A DNA stretch of 64,000 nt from Lelliottia nimipressuralis (GTDB lineage: Bacteria > Pseudomonadota > Gammaproteobacteria > Enterobacterales > Enterobacteriaceae), in contig NZ_SDDX01000008.1 in the NCBI RefSeq assembly GCF_004115925.1, positions 124,001 to 188,000 of the forward strand, written 5' to 3'. Position numbers and translations under genes: made by a program. Below are positions 32,391 to 42,614 of the stretch, in pieces; within the stretch, counting starts at the first letter, position 1; each line of letters starts with the position of its first letter. The notes under the pieces are model-generated. The model saw nothing but the letters and a program-made list of their open reading frames with translations. It was not told where the DNA came from and searched no databases.

Positions 32391-32741
32391 ATGCACGAAA
32401 TCACCCTCTGCCAGCGAGCGCTGGAACTTATCGAACAGCAGGCGAAGCAGCACCACGCAAAACGCGTCACCGGCGTATGGCTCAAAGTCGGGGCATTTTC
32501 CTGCGTAGAGCCAGGTGCCCTCACCTTTTGCTTTGAGCTGGTGTGTCGCGACACGCTGGCAGAAGGCTGCGAGCTGCATCTCGAAGAGCAGCAGGCCGAA
32601 TGCTGGTGCGAGACCTGCCAGCAGTACGTCACGTTGCTGTCATCGAAAGTGCGAAGCTGCCCGCAGTGTCAGAACACCGAGCTTCGCATCGTCGCGGACG
32701 ACGGTTTGCAGATCCAGCGCCTCGAAATAGACCAGGAGTAA
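32391..32741 (+). CDS. hypA: Hydrogenase nickel insertion protein HypA
   Basis: HypA delivers nickel to the hydrogenase 3 large subunit with HypB. The 116 residues begin MHE, the N-terminal nickel-binding motif, and carry a zinc ribbon made of CWCETC and CPQC near residues 73-92. AGGAGG precedes the ATG at 32391. It opens the hypABCDE operon. Confidence 0.97.
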   Translation: MHEITLCQRALELIEQQAKQHHAKRVTGVWLKVGAFSCVEPGALTFCFELVCRDTLAEGCELHLEEQQAECWCETCQQYVTLLSSKVRSCPQCQNTELRIVADDGLQIQRLEIDQE

Positions 32742-32744
32742 ATC

Positions 32745-33608
32745 ATGTGTAGTACCTGCGGTTGCGCCGAAGGCAACCTGTATATCGAAGGGGACGAGCA
32801 TCGCCCCCACTCCGCGTTTCGCTCCGCGCCCTTCTCTCCCGCCCCGCGCAAAGTGGCGGCGCTGACCGGCATCACTTTTGCCCCGAAACAGTCTGACGCG
32901 GGCGATCTGCACTACGGCCACGGTGAAGCGGGCACGCATGCGCCAGGTATGAGCCAGCGCAAAATGCTGGAGGTCGAAATTAACGTGCTGGATAAGAACA
33001 ACCAGCTCGCCGCCCGCAACCGCGCGCGTTTCGCCGCTCGTCAGCAATTAGTGCTGAACCTGGTGTCCAGCCCCGGTTCCGGTAAAACCACGCTGCTGAC
33101 GGAAACCCTTAAACGTCTCAATCACCGCGTCTCCTGCGCGGTAATCGAAGGCGATCAGCAGACCGTTAATGACGCGGCGCGCATTCGTGAAACCGGCACC
33201 CCGGCCATTCAGGTGAATACGGGCAAAGGCTGTCATCTGGATGCGCAGATGATTGCCGACGCCGCGCCGCGTCTGCCTCTTGCCGATAACGGCATTCTGT
33301 TTATCGAAAACGTCGGCAACCTGGTCTGCCCGGCCAGTTTTGATCTCGGCGAACGGCATAAAGTGGCGGTGCTGTCGGTGACCGAGGGCGAGGACAAGCC
33401 GCTGAAATATCCGCATATGTTTGCCGCCGCCTCGCTGATGTTGCTTAACAAAGTCGACCTGCTGCCCTATCTCAATTTTGACGTTGAGAAGTGCCTGGCC
33501 TTTGCCCGGGAAGTGAACCCGGAGATTAAAATTTTGCTGGTTTCCGCCACCAAGGGCGACGGCATGGAGAGCTGGCTGGCCTGGCTGGAGAACGAACGAT
33601 GTGCATAG
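32745..33608 (+). CDS. hypB: Hydrogenase nickel incorporation GTPase HypB
   Basis: HypB is a GTPase metallochaperone for nickel. The 287-residue product begins [10 protein letters not shown], the high-affinity CxxCGC nickel motif, followed by a short histidine-bearing stretch ([14 protein letters not shown]). The G domain has the P-loop [10 protein letters not shown] near residue 107 and NKVDLLPYL. Its end overlaps hypC by ten bases. Confidence 0.97.
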   Translation: MCSTCGCAEGNLYIEGDEHRPHSAFRSAPFSPAPRKVAALTGITFAPKQSDAGDLHYGHGEAGTHAPGMSQRKMLEVEINVLDKNNQLAARNRARFAARQQLVLNLVSSPGSGKTTLLTETLKRLNHRVSCAVIEGDQQTVNDAARIRETGTPAIQVNTGKGCHLDAQMIADAAPRLPLADNGILFIENVGNLVCPASFDLGERHKVAVLSVTEGEDKPLKYPHMFAAASLMLLNKVDLLPYLNFDVEKCLAFAREVNPEIKILLVSATKGDGMESWLAWLENERCA

Positions 33609-33871
33609 GCGTTCCGGGACACATCCGCGATATCGACGGTAATCAGGCCAAAGTGGACGTCTGCGGCATACTGCGCGATGTCGATTTAACGCTGGTGGGC
33701 GCGGTTGACGAAAACGGTGCCTCGCGCCTCGGCCAGTGGGTTCTGGTGCACGTAGGATTCGCCATGAGCGTGATTAACGAAGCCGAGGCCCGTGACACCC
33801 TGGCGGCGCTGCAAAATATGTTTGAAGTGGAGCCAGACGTCGGCGCCCTGCTGTTTGGCGAGGAGCGATAA
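33599..33871 (+). CDS. hypC: Hydrogenase maturation chaperone HypC
   Basis: HypC carries the Fe(CN)2CO moiety with HypD and docks on HycE. The 90-residue product begins MCIGVPGHI; the cysteine after the start Met is essential in the family. The gene overlaps hypB and is 3 bp before hypD. Confidence 0.97.
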   Translation: MCIGVPGHIRDIDGNQAKVDVCGILRDVDLTLVGAVDENGASRLGQWVLVHVGFAMSVINEAEARDTLAALQNMFEVEPDVGALLFGEER

Positions 33872-33874
33872 ATC

Positions 33875-34996
33875 ATGCGCTACGTTGATGAATATCGCGC
33901 GCCGGAACAGGTGATGCAGCTTATCGCACACCTGAAAACGCGCGCTGCCCGGCTGGATTACACCGCAGAGCGCCCGCTGCGCATCATGGAAGTGTGCGGC
34001 GGCCACACCCATGCGATCTTTAAATTCGGTCTCGATCAGCTCCTGCCCGATAACATCGAATTTATCCACGGCCCTGGCTGTCCGGTGTGCGTGCTGCCGA
34101 TGGGCCGCATCGACAGCTGCATTGAGATTGCCCGCCAGCCGGACGTTATTTTTTGCACCTTTGGCGACGCGATGCGCGTGCCGGGGAAAAACGGTTCGCT
34201 GATGCAGGCCCGCGCACGCGGCGCGGATGTGCGAATCGTCTACTCGCCGATGGATGCCCTCAAGCTGGCGGCAGAGAATCCGGCGCGCAAAGTGGTCTTT
34301 TTCGGCCTGGGGTTTGAAACCACCATGCCCGCCACGGCCATCACCCTACAGCAGGCAAAAAAGCAGAATCTGACCAATTTTTTCTTTTTCTGTCAGCACA
34401 TTACGCTTATCCCGACCCTGCGCAGCCTTCTGGACGAACCCGACAACGGGATCGATGCGTTTCTGGCACCGGGCCACGTCAGCATGGTGATAGGCACCGA
34501 GGCCTATGGGTTTATCGCCGCAGAGTATCATCGCCCATTAGTGGTGGCTGGATTCGAACCACTTGATCTACTACAAGGCGTGAACATGCTGGTTGAGCAG
34601 AAAATAGCAGCCCTGAGTTCGGTAGAAAATCAGTACCGCCGCGTGGTCCCCGATGCGGGCAACCGGCTGGCGCAGCAGGCCATCGCCGAAGTGTTTAGCG
34701 TCGAAGGCGACAGCGAATGGCGCGGGCTAGGTTTGATCGCGCAGTCCGGCGTGCATCTGACCGCCGCGTATCAGGCATTCGACGCCGAAGCGCATTTTCG
34801 CCCGCAGCCGCAGCAGGTGTGCGACGATCCCCGAGCCCGCTGTGGGGCGGTGTTAACCGGCAAATGCAAACCGCATCAATGCCCGTTATTTGGCAACACC
34901 TGTAATCCGCAAACGGCGTTTGGCGCGCTGATGGTCTCGTCCGAAGGGGCCTGCGCCGCGTGGTATCAGTACCGCAATCAGGAGTGTGAAGCATGA
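33875..34996 (+). CDS. hypD: Hydrogenase maturation protein HypD
   Basis: HypD is a [4Fe-4S] scaffold on which the Fe(CN)2CO group is built. The 373 residues include EVCGGHTHAIFKFG near residue 36, GPGCPVCVLPMGRID near residue 66 and C-terminal cluster cysteines in GAVLTGKCKPHQCPLFGNTC. Its stop overlaps the hypE start (ATGA). Confidence 0.97.
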   Translation: MRYVDEYRAPEQVMQLIAHLKTRAARLDYTAERPLRIMEVCGGHTHAIFKFGLDQLLPDNIEFIHGPGCPVCVLPMGRIDSCIEIARQPDVIFCTFGDAMRVPGKNGSLMQARARGADVRIVYSPMDALKLAAENPARKVVFFGLGFETTMPATAITLQQAKKQNLTNFFFFCQHITLIPTLRSLLDEPDNGIDAFLAPGHVSMVIGTEAYGFIAAEYHRPLVVAGFEPLDLLQGVNMLVEQKIAALSSVENQYRRVVPDAGNRLAQQAIAEVFSVEGDSEWRGLGLIAQSGVHLTAAYQAFDAEAHFRPQPQQVCDDPRARCGAVLTGKCKPHQCPLFGNTCNPQTAFGALMVSSEGACAAWYQYRNQECEA

Positions 34997-36003
34997 ATAC
35001 GGTGGAAATGGCCCACGGCAGCGGCGGCCAGGCGATGCAGCAGCTTATTGGCCGGCTGTTTATGGCGGCCTTTGATAACCCCTGGCTGGCAGAGCAGGAA
35101 GATCAGGCGCGTATCGCGCTCTCTTCCCTCACCGCGCAGGGTGACCGGCTGGCGTTTTCCACCGACAGCTACGTCATCGACCCGCTGTTTTTCCCCGGCG
35201 GTGATATCGGCAAGCTGGCGGTGTGCGGCACGGCGAATGATGTGGCGGTAAGCGGTGCAATCCCCCGCTATCTCTCCTGCGGCTTTATCCTCGAAGAGGG
35301 CCTGCCGATGGAAACGTTAACCACCGTCGTCAACAGCATGGCGCAGACCGCGCGCGACGCGGGTATTTCGATTGTGACTGGCGATACCAAAGTGGTGCAG
35401 CGCGGCGCAGCAGACAAACTGTTTATCAATACCGCAGGCATGGGCGCGATCCCGGCGGAGATCCACTGGGGGGCGCAGCAGCTTACCGTCGGTGATGTGC
35501 TGCTGGTGAGCGGAATGCTGGGCTGTCACGGCGCGACGATCCTGAATCTGCGCGAAGGGCTGGGGCTGGACGGCGAACTGCGCAGCGACTGCGCGGTGCT
35601 GACACCGCTTATCCAGACTTTGCGCAACTGCGCAGGCGTTAAAGCCCTGCGCGATGCCACGCGCGGCGGCGTAAATGCGGTGGCCCATGAGTTCGCCGCC
35701 GCCAGCGGCTGCGGCATTGAGCTGGTAGAAAGCCAACTGCCCGTCAAACCGGCGGTGCGCGGGCTGTGCGAACTGCTTGGTCTGGATCCGCTAAACTTTG
35801 CCAACGAAGGCAAACTGCTGATTGGCGTTGAACGCAGCGCAGCCGAAAACATACTGGCACAGCTGCGCAGCCATCCGCTGGGGCAGAACGCCGCGATCGT
35901 TGGGGAGGTGGTGGAGCGCAAAGGGGTGCGACTGACCGGCCTGTATGGCATCAAGCGCACACTGGATTTACCACACTCAGAACCGTTACCCCGAATTTGC
36001 TAG
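34993..36003 (+). CDS. hypE: Hydrogenase maturation protein HypE
   Basis: HypE turns the carbamoyl group from HypF into a thiocyanate on its own C-terminal cysteine. The 336 residues show the PurM-like ATP-binding fold (MAHGSGGQAMQQLIGRLF, then STDSYVIDPLFFPGGDIGKL) and end in PRIC, the required cysteine tail. It closes the hyp operon; fhlA starts 60 bp downstream. Confidence 0.97.
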   Translation: MNTVEMAHGSGGQAMQQLIGRLFMAAFDNPWLAEQEDQARIALSSLTAQGDRLAFSTDSYVIDPLFFPGGDIGKLAVCGTANDVAVSGAIPRYLSCGFILEEGLPMETLTTVVNSMAQTARDAGISIVTGDTKVVQRGAADKLFINTAGMGAIPAEIHWGAQQLTVGDVLLVSGMLGCHGATILNLREGLGLDGELRSDCAVLTPLIQTLRNCAGVKALRDATRGGVNAVAHEFAAASGCGIELVESQLPVKPAVRGLCELLGLDPLNFANEGKLLIGVERSAAENILAQLRSHPLGQNAAIVGEVVERKGVRLTGLYGIKRTLDLPHSEPLPRIC

Positions 36004-36063
36004 AACCGCGCGAAAAGCGGTCAGCACTGTTTCTCTTTTTTTGCCAGTTTCTTTGGAAGCGAT

Positions 36064-38136
36064 ATGTCGTATACACCGATGAGCGATCTTGGACAGCAAG
36101 GGCTGTTTGATATTACGCGTACACTTTTACAGCAGCCCGACCTGGGTTCACTGAGCGATGCCCTCACACGGCTGGTCAGGCAGTCTGCCCTCGCAGACAG
36201 CGCCGCGATTGTGCTCTGGAACAGCACCAGTCATCGCGCCAGCTACTATGCTACGCGCGATAACGGCAAGCCTGTCGAATATGAAGATGAAACGGTGCTG
36301 GCGCACGGCCCGGTGCGTCGTATTCTGTCGCGCCCGGACGCCCTGCACTGCAATTTCGACGAGTTTCGCCAGGCCTGGCCACGGCTTGCCGAAAGCCCGC
36401 TATATGCGCCCTTCGGTCATTACTGCCTGCTGCCACTGGCGGTGGATGGGCGTATCTTCGGCGGCTGTGAGTTTATCCGTAACGCCGATCAGCCCTGGAG
36501 CGAGGCGGAGTACGAGCGCCTGCATACCTTTACGCAAATTGTCAGCGTGGTGGCGGAGCAGATCCACAGCCGGGTCACGGATAATGTCGACTACGATCTG
36601 CTGAGCCGCGAGCGTGATAACTTCCGCATTCTGGTCGCGATTACCAACGCGGTGCTCTCCCGGCTGGACATGGACGAGCTGGTGAGCGAAGTCGCCAAAG
36701 AGATCCATCACTACTTCAAAATAGACGCCATCAGCATCGTGCTGCGGGGTCATCGCAAGGGCAAACTGACCATTCATTCCACGCACTATCTGGATGAAAC
36801 GAATCCCGCCCATGAGCAGAGCGAAGTCGACGAGGCCGGAACCTTGTCCGAACAGGTGTTTAAAAACAAAGAGATGCTGCTGCTCAATCTGAGCGAGCGC
36901 GACGAGCTGGCCCCCTACGAGCGAATGCTGTTTAACTCCTGGGGCAACCAGATCCAGACCCTGTGCCTGCTGCCGCTGATGTCCGGCAACACCATGCTCG
37001 GCGTACTGAAACTGGCTCAGTGTGAAGAGCACATCTTTACCACTACCAACTTAAAGCTGCTGCGCCAGATTGCCGAGCGCATCGCCATCGCCCTCGATAA
37101 TGCGCTGGCGTATCAGGAGATTCACCGTCTGAAAGAGCGGCTGGTGGATGAGAACCTGGCTCTGACGGAACAGCTGAACAATGTCGACAGCGAATTCGGC
37201 GAGATCATTGGCCGCAGCGACGCGATGTTCAGCGTGCTCAAGCAGGTGGAGATGGTGGCCCAGAGCGACAGCACGGTGCTGATCCTCGGCGAAACCGGCA
37301 CCGGTAAAGAGCTGATCGCCCGCGCGATCCACAATCTGAGCAACCGCAATAGCCGCCGAATGGTGAAAATGAACTGCGCGGCGATGCCGGCAGGACTGCT
37401 AGAGAGCGATCTGTTTGGTCACGAACGCGGGGCGTTTACGGGCGCAAGTACCCAGCGCATCGGTCGTTTTGAGCTGGCCGATAAAAGCTCGCTGTTCCTC
37501 GATGAAGTGGGCGATATGCCGCTGGAGCTGCAGCCAAAACTGCTGCGCGTGCTGCAGGAACAGGAGTTCGAACGCCTCGGCAGTAACAAACTGATCCAGA
37601 CCGACGTGCGCCTGATCGCCGCCACTAACCGCGATCTGAAAAAGATGGTTGCCGATCGCGAGTTCCGTAACGATCTCTACTATCGCCTGAACGTGTTCCC
37701 GATTTGCCTGCCTCCCCTGCGCGAGCGCCCGGACGACATTCCGCTGCTGGTGAAAGCCTTTACCGCCAAAATCGCCCGCCGGATGGGGCGCAATATCGAC
37801 AGTATTCCGGCGGAAACCCTGCGCACGCTCTCCGCGATGGAGTGGCCGGGCAACGTCCGTGAGCTGGAAAACGTTATTGAGCGTGCGGTGCTGTTAACGC
37901 GCGGCAACGTGCTTCAGCTCTCTCTGCCGGAGCTGATGGTTGCAGAAAATCCGCTGCCTGCGGCAGAACTTCCGCAGGAGGGTGAGGACGAATACCAGCT
38001 GATTGTCCGCATTCTTAAAGAGACCAACGGCGTGGTCGCCGGGCCGAAAGGTGCCGCGCAGCGCCTGGGGCTGAAGCGCACCACGCTGCTTTCACGCATG
38101 AAACGGCTGGGTATTGAAAAGGATATGCTGGTCTAG
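36064..38136 (+). CDS. fhlA: Formate-sensing sigma-54 activator FhlA
   Basis: FhlA binds formate and activates hyc, hyp, hydN-hypF and fdhF with sigma-54. The 690 residues contain two N-terminal GAF-like sensor domains (to about 380), an AAA+ domain with [14 protein letters not shown] and LFLDEVGDM, and a C-terminal helix-turn-helix ([20 protein letters not shown]). It follows hypE and may be read with that operon as well as from its own promoter. Confidence 0.97.
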   Translation: MSYTPMSDLGQQGLFDITRTLLQQPDLGSLSDALTRLVRQSALADSAAIVLWNSTSHRASYYATRDNGKPVEYEDETVLAHGPVRRILSRPDALHCNFDEFRQAWPRLAESPLYAPFGHYCLLPLAVDGRIFGGCEFIRNADQPWSEAEYERLHTFTQIVSVVAEQIHSRVTDNVDYDLLSRERDNFRILVAITNAVLSRLDMDELVSEVAKEIHHYFKIDAISIVLRGHRKGKLTIHSTHYLDETNPAHEQSEVDEAGTLSEQVFKNKEMLLLNLSERDELAPYERMLFNSWGNQIQTLCLLPLMSGNTMLGVLKLAQCEEHIFTTTNLKLLRQIAERIAIALDNALAYQEIHRLKERLVDENLALTEQLNNVDSEFGEIIGRSDAMFSVLKQVEMVAQSDSTVLILGETGTGKELIARAIHNLSNRNSRRMVKMNCAAMPAGLLESDLFGHERGAFTGASTQRIGRFELADKSSLFLDEVGDMPLELQPKLLRVLQEQEFERLGSNKLIQTDVRLIAATNRDLKKMVADREFRNDLYYRLNVFPICLPPLRERPDDIPLLVKAFTAKIARRMGRNIDSIPAETLRTLSAMEWPGNVRELENVIERAVLLTRGNVLQLSLPELMVAENPLPAAELPQEGEDEYQLIVRILKETNGVVAGPKGAAQRLGLKRTTLLSRMKRLGIEKDMLV

Positions 38137-38143
38137 ACGCGGT

Positions 38144-38164
38144 ATGCCGTGCCCGGCACGGCAT
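38144..38164. terminator. Palindrome between converging fhlA and ygbA
   Basis: ATGCCGTGCC, one base, then GGCACGGCAT is a perfect ten-pair palindrome lying seven bases after the fhlA stop and touching the ygbA stop. It lacks a T-run, so its strength as a terminator is uncertain. Confidence 0.6.
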
Positions 38165-38508
38165 CACGTCTTCGGACGATATTTTTCCGGCAGCTCTGGC
38201 ACCGGGCGGCGATCGTCAATCAGATGACGAATCGTCAAAATCGGGTGACGCCACAGCATTCGCGGCCCTGCCCAGCGCATAATCTGCTTCATCTCTTCGC
38301 GTTTTGCGGGCTGGTAACAGTGCACCGGGCACTGCTTGCAGGCGGGCTTCTCTTCACCAAACACGCATTTATCCAGACGTTTTTCCGCATAGGCTTTCAG
38401 CGCCTGATAATGCCCTGCCTCATGTGTGGCCGCCGGGCATTGCTGTTCATACAGCGCAATCATTTTCCCGATAGTCTCTTTTTCGCGGGAGAGGCGTTTT
38501 CCTGACAT
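38164..38508 (-). CDS. ygbA: NO-responsive YgbA family protein
   Basis: YgbA belongs to the family known for induction by nitric oxide. The 114-residue product matches E. coli YgbA, opening MSGKRLSREKETIGKMIALY and holding a cysteine group (KCVFGEEKPACKQCPVHCYQ) that could bind metal. Its molecular role is not evident. An NsrR-like box lies 23 bp upstream of the ATG. It converges with fhlA. Confidence 0.9.
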   Translation of the reverse strand: MSGKRLSREKETIGKMIALYEQQCPAATHEAGHYQALKAYAEKRLDKCVFGEEKPACKQCPVHCYQPAKREEMKQIMRWAGPRMLWRHPILTIRHLIDDRRPVPELPEKYRPKT

Positions 38509-38530
38509 GTCACGTTACCGGTTAATAAAG

Positions 38531-38546
38531 TGCATTTATAATACAT
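38531..38546 (-). promoter_or_regulatory. NsrR-like box upstream of ygbA
   Basis: TGCATTTATAATACAT differs by one base from the core of the NsrR consensus TGCATTTAAAATACAT. It sits just upstream of ygbA. ygbA is a known NsrR target in enteric bacteria, so NO-dependent derepression is likely. Confidence 0.75.
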
Positions 38547-38636
38547 TTTTATATCCCTTGTTTCAGCCCGATTTCATCATTTGCATTTCATTTTCTGAAG
38601 GCCGCTTCCAGTTTTAAACCGACTCCCGGCGCATTT

Positions 38637-38656
38637 TACTGGTATTTTATACAGGC
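38637..38656 (+). promoter_or_regulatory. LexA-like box upstream of the SymE-like gene
   Basis: TACTGGTATTTTATACAGGC has CTGG-N8-ACAG, one mismatch to the CTGT-N8-ACAG core. It lies 39 bp before the symE-like ATG. E. coli symE is an SOS gene, which supports the call. Confidence 0.65.
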
Positions 38657-38695
38657 AAATCTAAAGCCATCCTGACCGCTTTTAAGGGAGTTTTT

Positions 38696-38926
38696 ATGTC
38701 TGACATGATCATTGCTCAACCCCATCGCCATCTTAAAGTGGGCTATTTCAGAAAGCGTCACGAAGATCGGAAGACCAAAATTCCGAAGCGCTACAGCGTA
38801 CACCCCGCCCTCAGCCTGAAAGGCGACTGGCTGGAACAGGCAGGATTTAAAACAAATTCGCAGGTGCGGGTGAGGGTCGAACACGGGAAATTGCTCATTG
38901 AGCTGATGGATGAAGCGGCGGCGTAA
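38696..38926 (+). CDS. SymE-like toxin family protein
   Basis: The 76-residue product belongs to the SymE family, whose E. coli member is an SOS-induced RNA-targeting toxin with an AbrB-like fold. The match covers LKVGYFRKR, the region RYSVHPALSLKGDWLEQAGF and SQVRVRVEHGKLLIELMDE. It is shorter than E. coli SymE (113) and lacks the C-terminal tail, a form seen in many SymE-family proteins. AAGGGAG lies before the ATG. It is flanked by ygbA and mutS; the E. coli locus has no such gene. An antisense RNA like SymR would overlap the 5' end on the other strand, but I cannot confirm one. Confidence 0.8.
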   Translation: MSDMIIAQPHRHLKVGYFRKRHEDRKTKIPKRYSVHPALSLKGDWLEQAGFKTNSQVRVRVEHGKLLIELMDEAAA

Positions 38927-39039
38927 ACTCGCGACTTTTTACTGCGCCACGCCATTTTTTCATGCGACAATAGAGGGAATAAACGAGCTGTGGGTCGCTC
39001 AAAACGCAACAATTTCAAAGAAATGGATATCATAACTCC

Positions 39040-41601
39040 ATGAGCACAATCGACAATTTAACCGCGCATACCCCGATGATGCAGCAGTACCTGAAGCTGA
39101 AAGCTCAGCATCCGGAAATTCTGCTGTTTTATCGTATGGGCGACTTTTACGAGCTTTTCTATGACGATGCCAAACGGGCGTCGCAACTGCTCGACATCTC
39201 TCTGACCAAACGTGGCGCGTCAGCAGGTGAACCGATCCCGATGGCCGGGATCCCGCATCATGCAGTGGAAAACTATCTGGCGAAGCTGGTGAATCAGGGT
39301 GAGTCCGTTGCCATCTGCGAACAGATAGGCGATCCGGCGACCTCCAAAGGCCCCGTTGAGCGCAAGGTTGTGCGCATCGTTACGCCGGGTACCATCAGCG
39401 ACGAAGCGCTGTTGCAGGAGCGTCAGGATAACCTGCTCGCCGCCATCTGGCAGGACAGCAAAGGCTACGGCTACGCCACGCTGGATATTAGCTCCGGGCG
39501 TTTTCGCCTGAGCGAACCCGCCGACCGTGAAACCATGGCTGCAGAGCTGCAGCGCACCAATCCGGCGGAACTGCTTTACGCCGAAGATTTCGCCGAGATG
39601 GCCCTGATTGAAGGGCGTCGTGGTCTGCGCCGTCGCCCGCTGTGGGAGTTCGAAATTGACACGGCTCGCCAGCAGTTAAACCTGCAGTTTGGCACCCGCG
39701 ACCTGATTGGCTTTGGTGTAGAGAACGCCCCGCGCGGTCTCTGCGCTGCAGGCTGCCTGCTGCAGTATGTGAAAGACACGCAGCGCACCACCCTGCCGCA
39801 CATTCGCTCAATTACCATGGAGCGTCAACAGGACAGCATCATCATGGATGCCGCCACGCGCCGTAATCTGGAGATCACTCAGAATCTGGCCGGTGGGGTT
39901 GAAAACACGCTCGCGGCGGTGCTCGACAGTACCGTCACGCCGATGGGCAGCCGTATGCTTAAACGCTGGCTGCATATGCCGGTGCGCGATACGGCTGTGC
40001 TGAAAAGCCGCCAGCAGACCATTGGCGCGCTGCAGGATCGCTTTACAGAATTACAGCCCGTGCTGCGCCAGGTGGGCGATCTGGAACGTATTCTGGCCCG
40101 TCTCGCGCTGCGTACTGCGCGTCCGCGCGATCTGGCCCGTATGCGCCACGCTTTTCAGCAGTTGCCTGAACTGCGCGCGCAGCTGGCGGAAGTCGACAGC
40201 GCGCCTGTGCAAAAGCTGCGCGAAAGCATGGGTGAATTTACCGAGCTGCGCGAGCTGCTGGAGCGCGCGGTTGTGGAAGCGCCGCCGGTGCTGGTTCGCG
40301 ACGGCGGTGTGATTGCCCCGGGTTACAACGAAGAGCTGGACGAATGGCGCGCCCTGGCAGACGGGGCCACTGATTATCTGGATAAGCTTGAGATCCGCGA
40401 GCGCGAACGTCTGGGCCTGGATACCCTGAAAGTCGGCTACAATGCGATTCACGGCTATTACATCCAAATCAGTCGTGGACAGAGTCACATGGCGCCGATT
40501 CACTACGTTCGTCGCCAGACGCTGAAGAACGCCGAACGCTACATCATTCCAGAGCTGAAAGAGTACGAAGACAAAGTTCTTACCTCCAAAGGCAAAGCCC
40601 TGGCATTGGAAAAGCAGCTTTATGAAGAGCTGTTCGACACGCTCCTGCCGCACCTGGCTGATATGCAGTTGAGCGCAAGCGCGCTTGCCGAGCTGGATGT
40701 GCTGGTAAACCTGGCAGAACGCGCTGATACGCTCAATTACACCTGTCCGACGTTCAGCGACAAACCAGGTATTCGCATTGCCGAAGGGCGTCATCCGGTG
40801 GTTGAGCAGGTGCTCAGCGAGCCGTTTATCGCCAACCCGCTGAATCTCTCTGCCCAGCGTCGCATGCTGATCATCACCGGCCCGAACATGGGCGGTAAAA
40901 GTACCTATATGCGTCAGACTGCGCTGATCGCCCTGCTGGCTTATATCGGCAGCTATGTTCCGGCGCAGAGTGTGGAGATCGGTCCTATTGATCGCATTTT
41001 CACCCGCGTGGGGGCGGCGGACGATCTGGCCAGTGGCCGCTCGACCTTCATGGTCGAGATGACCGAAACCGCCAACATTCTGCACAACGCGACGGAAAAC
41101 AGCCTGGTGCTGATGGATGAGATCGGTCGTGGTACCTCTACCTACGATGGTCTTTCCCTCGCATGGGCGTGCGCTGAAAGTCTGGCGAATAAGATTAAAG
41201 CCCTGACCCTGTTTGCGACGCACTATTTTGAACTGACGCAACTGCCAGAGAAAATGGAGGGTGTCGCCAACGTTCATCTGGATGCGCTTGAGCACGGCGA
41301 TACCATCGCTTTCATGCATACGGTGCAGGACGGAGCGGCCAGCAAGAGCTACGGCCTGGCCGTTGCCGCGCTGGCGGGCGTGCCAAAAGAGGTGATTAAA
41401 CGCGCGCGCCAGAAACTCCGCGAGCTGGAAAGCCTGTCGCCGAACGCTGCTGCAACGCAGATTGACGGCTCACAGATGTCTTTGCTGACGCTGGCGGAAG
41501 AGACCTCACCGGCGCTCGAAGCGCTGGAGAATCTCGATCCAGATTCTCTGACACCGCGTCAGGCGCTGGAGTGGATCTATCGCCTGAAGAATCTGGCGTA
41601 A
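39040..41601 (+). CDS. mutS: DNA mismatch repair protein MutS
   Basis: MutS recognises mismatches and small loops and starts repair with MutL and MutH. The 853-residue length is that of E. coli. The mismatch-reading Phe-x-Glu lies in [15 protein letters not shown] near residue 36. The ATPase carries Walker [15 protein letters not shown] near residue 614 and Walker [14 protein letters not shown], then [10 protein letters not shown]. The C-terminal tetramerisation segment is present. Confidence 0.98.
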   Translation: MSTIDNLTAHTPMMQQYLKLKAQHPEILLFYRMGDFYELFYDDAKRASQLLDISLTKRGASAGEPIPMAGIPHHAVENYLAKLVNQGESVAICEQIGDPATSKGPVERKVVRIVTPGTISDEALLQERQDNLLAAIWQDSKGYGYATLDISSGRFRLSEPADRETMAAELQRTNPAELLYAEDFAEMALIEGRRGLRRRPLWEFEIDTARQQLNLQFGTRDLIGFGVENAPRGLCAAGCLLQYVKDTQRTTLPHIRSITMERQQDSIIMDAATRRNLEITQNLAGGVENTLAAVLDSTVTPMGSRMLKRWLHMPVRDTAVLKSRQQTIGALQDRFTELQPVLRQVGDLERILARLALRTARPRDLARMRHAFQQLPELRAQLAEVDSAPVQKLRESMGEFTELRELLERAVVEAPPVLVRDGGVIAPGYNEELDEWRALADGATDYLDKLEIRERERLGLDTLKVGYNAIHGYYIQISRGQSHMAPIHYVRRQTLKNAERYIIPELKEYEDKVLTSKGKALALEKQLYEELFDTLLPHLADMQLSASALAELDVLVNLAERADTLNYTCPTFSDKPGIRIAEGRHPVVEQVLSEPFIANPLNLSAQRRMLIITGPNMGGKSTYMRQTALIALLAYIGSYVPAQSVEIGPIDRIFTRVGAADDLASGRSTFMVEMTETANILHNATENSLVLMDEIGRGTSTYDGLSLAWACAESLANKIKALTLFATHYFELTQLPEKMEGVANVHLDALEHGDTIAFMHTVQDGAASKSYGLAVAALAGVPKEVIKRARQKLRELESLSPNAAATQIDGSQMSLLTLAEETSPALEALENLDPDSLTPRQALEWIYRLKNLA

Positions 41602-41617
41602 ATTATCTCAGGCAGCA

Positions 41618-42505
41618 TTAACCGGCTCGGGTGCGCAGATAGTCGATAAACACGCGCACCTTAGCCGAGACATGCTGCGCATCGGGATAGACCGCATAAA
41701 TGCCCTGCTGCGCAAAGGTGTAGTCGGGTAAGACGTGTATCAGCCGCCCCTTTTCCAGTGCATTTTTTACCAGCCATTCTGGCAGCAATGCCACGCCCGC
41801 TCCCGCGAGCGCAAACGCCATCAGCGCCTGGGCGCTGTCGGCAAACAATCGCGCAGGACGCGTGATCTCTAACAGCACTTTTTTTCCAAAGGCATCCGTC
41901 ACCTGCCAGCGTAATGGCGCAGGAAGGCGGTCATGAATCAACCACTCGGCCTGCGCCAGGGCGTCCAGCGAATCAACCGGGTGTGTAGAGAGCCATTCAG
42001 GGGCGGCCACGGGCAAAATCGTGAAACGCGAAATCTGCGCGGCGTGATAGCGAGAGTCGGCCAGCGTCCCCAGTCGAATGGCGACGTCAAAACGCTCTGC
42101 AATCAAATCGGCATGATGCGACGACGCAACGTGGCGTATCCGTAAATCCGGATGAAGCCGACTGAACTCCGCCAGAACCGGGATAATCACCTGCGCACCG
42201 TACTCCGGCGTGGAGGTGATTCGAAGCTCACCGCTCAGCCCAACGTGGCTGGCCCTGACTTCATCCTGCAAATTCTCCGCCGCTTTTAACAGCTCGACGC
42301 CACGCTGATAAAAGAGCGCGCCCGCTTCCGTGAGGGTGATTCTACGCGTAGAGCGCAGAAGTAACGTTACGCCCAACTCATTCTCCAGCTGGCGAATATT
42401 AAAACTGACAACGGCTTTGGTTTGCCCAAGCGTAGTGGCCGCCGCGGTAAAACTGCCGGTATCCACCACCGCCACGAAAATCGTCATTCGTTGAAGATTG
42501 AGCAT
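41618..42505 (-). CDS. LysR-family transcriptional regulator
   Basis: The 295-residue protein has a LysR winged helix at the N-terminus (MTIFVAVVDTGSFTAAATTL, then TKAVVSFNIRQLENELGVTL) and a type 2 periplasmic-binding-like effector domain. Its ligand is unknown. It is divergent from the MFS gene, with a 23-bp palindrome between them, so it most likely controls that transporter and itself. It converges on mutS. The E. coli K-12 locus has different genes here, which makes this an accessory cassette. Confidence 0.92.
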   Translation of the reverse strand: MLNLQRMTIFVAVVDTGSFTAAATTLGQTKAVVSFNIRQLENELGVTLLLRSTRRITLTEAGALFYQRGVELLKAAENLQDEVRASHVGLSGELRITSTPEYGAQVIIPVLAEFSRLHPDLRIRHVASSHHADLIAERFDVAIRLGTLADSRYHAAQISRFTILPVAAPEWLSTHPVDSLDALAQAEWLIHDRLPAPLRWQVTDAFGKKVLLEITRPARLFADSAQALMAFALAGAGVALLPEWLVKNALEKGRLIHVLPDYTFAQQGIYAVYPDAQHVSAKVRVFIDYLRTRAG

Positions 42506-42519
42506 TGCTGAATGCCATT

Positions 42520-42542
42520 ACTGTCAAAATTATTTTGACAGT
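42520..42542. promoter_or_regulatory. 23-bp palindrome in the LysR/MFS divergent promoter
   Basis: ACTGTCAAAAT, one T, then ATTTTGACAGT is a perfect inverted repeat with 11-base arms. TTGACA inside it (42535-42540) could also be a -35 element reading toward the transporter. It is the probable operator of the LysR protein. Confidence 0.7.
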
Positions 42543-42614
42543 ATATCGCCAGCGATGCCGTTTATCCCACGCTTTCTGACAGATACATTACCGCTCCTTA
42601 ACAGAGGGTAAATC

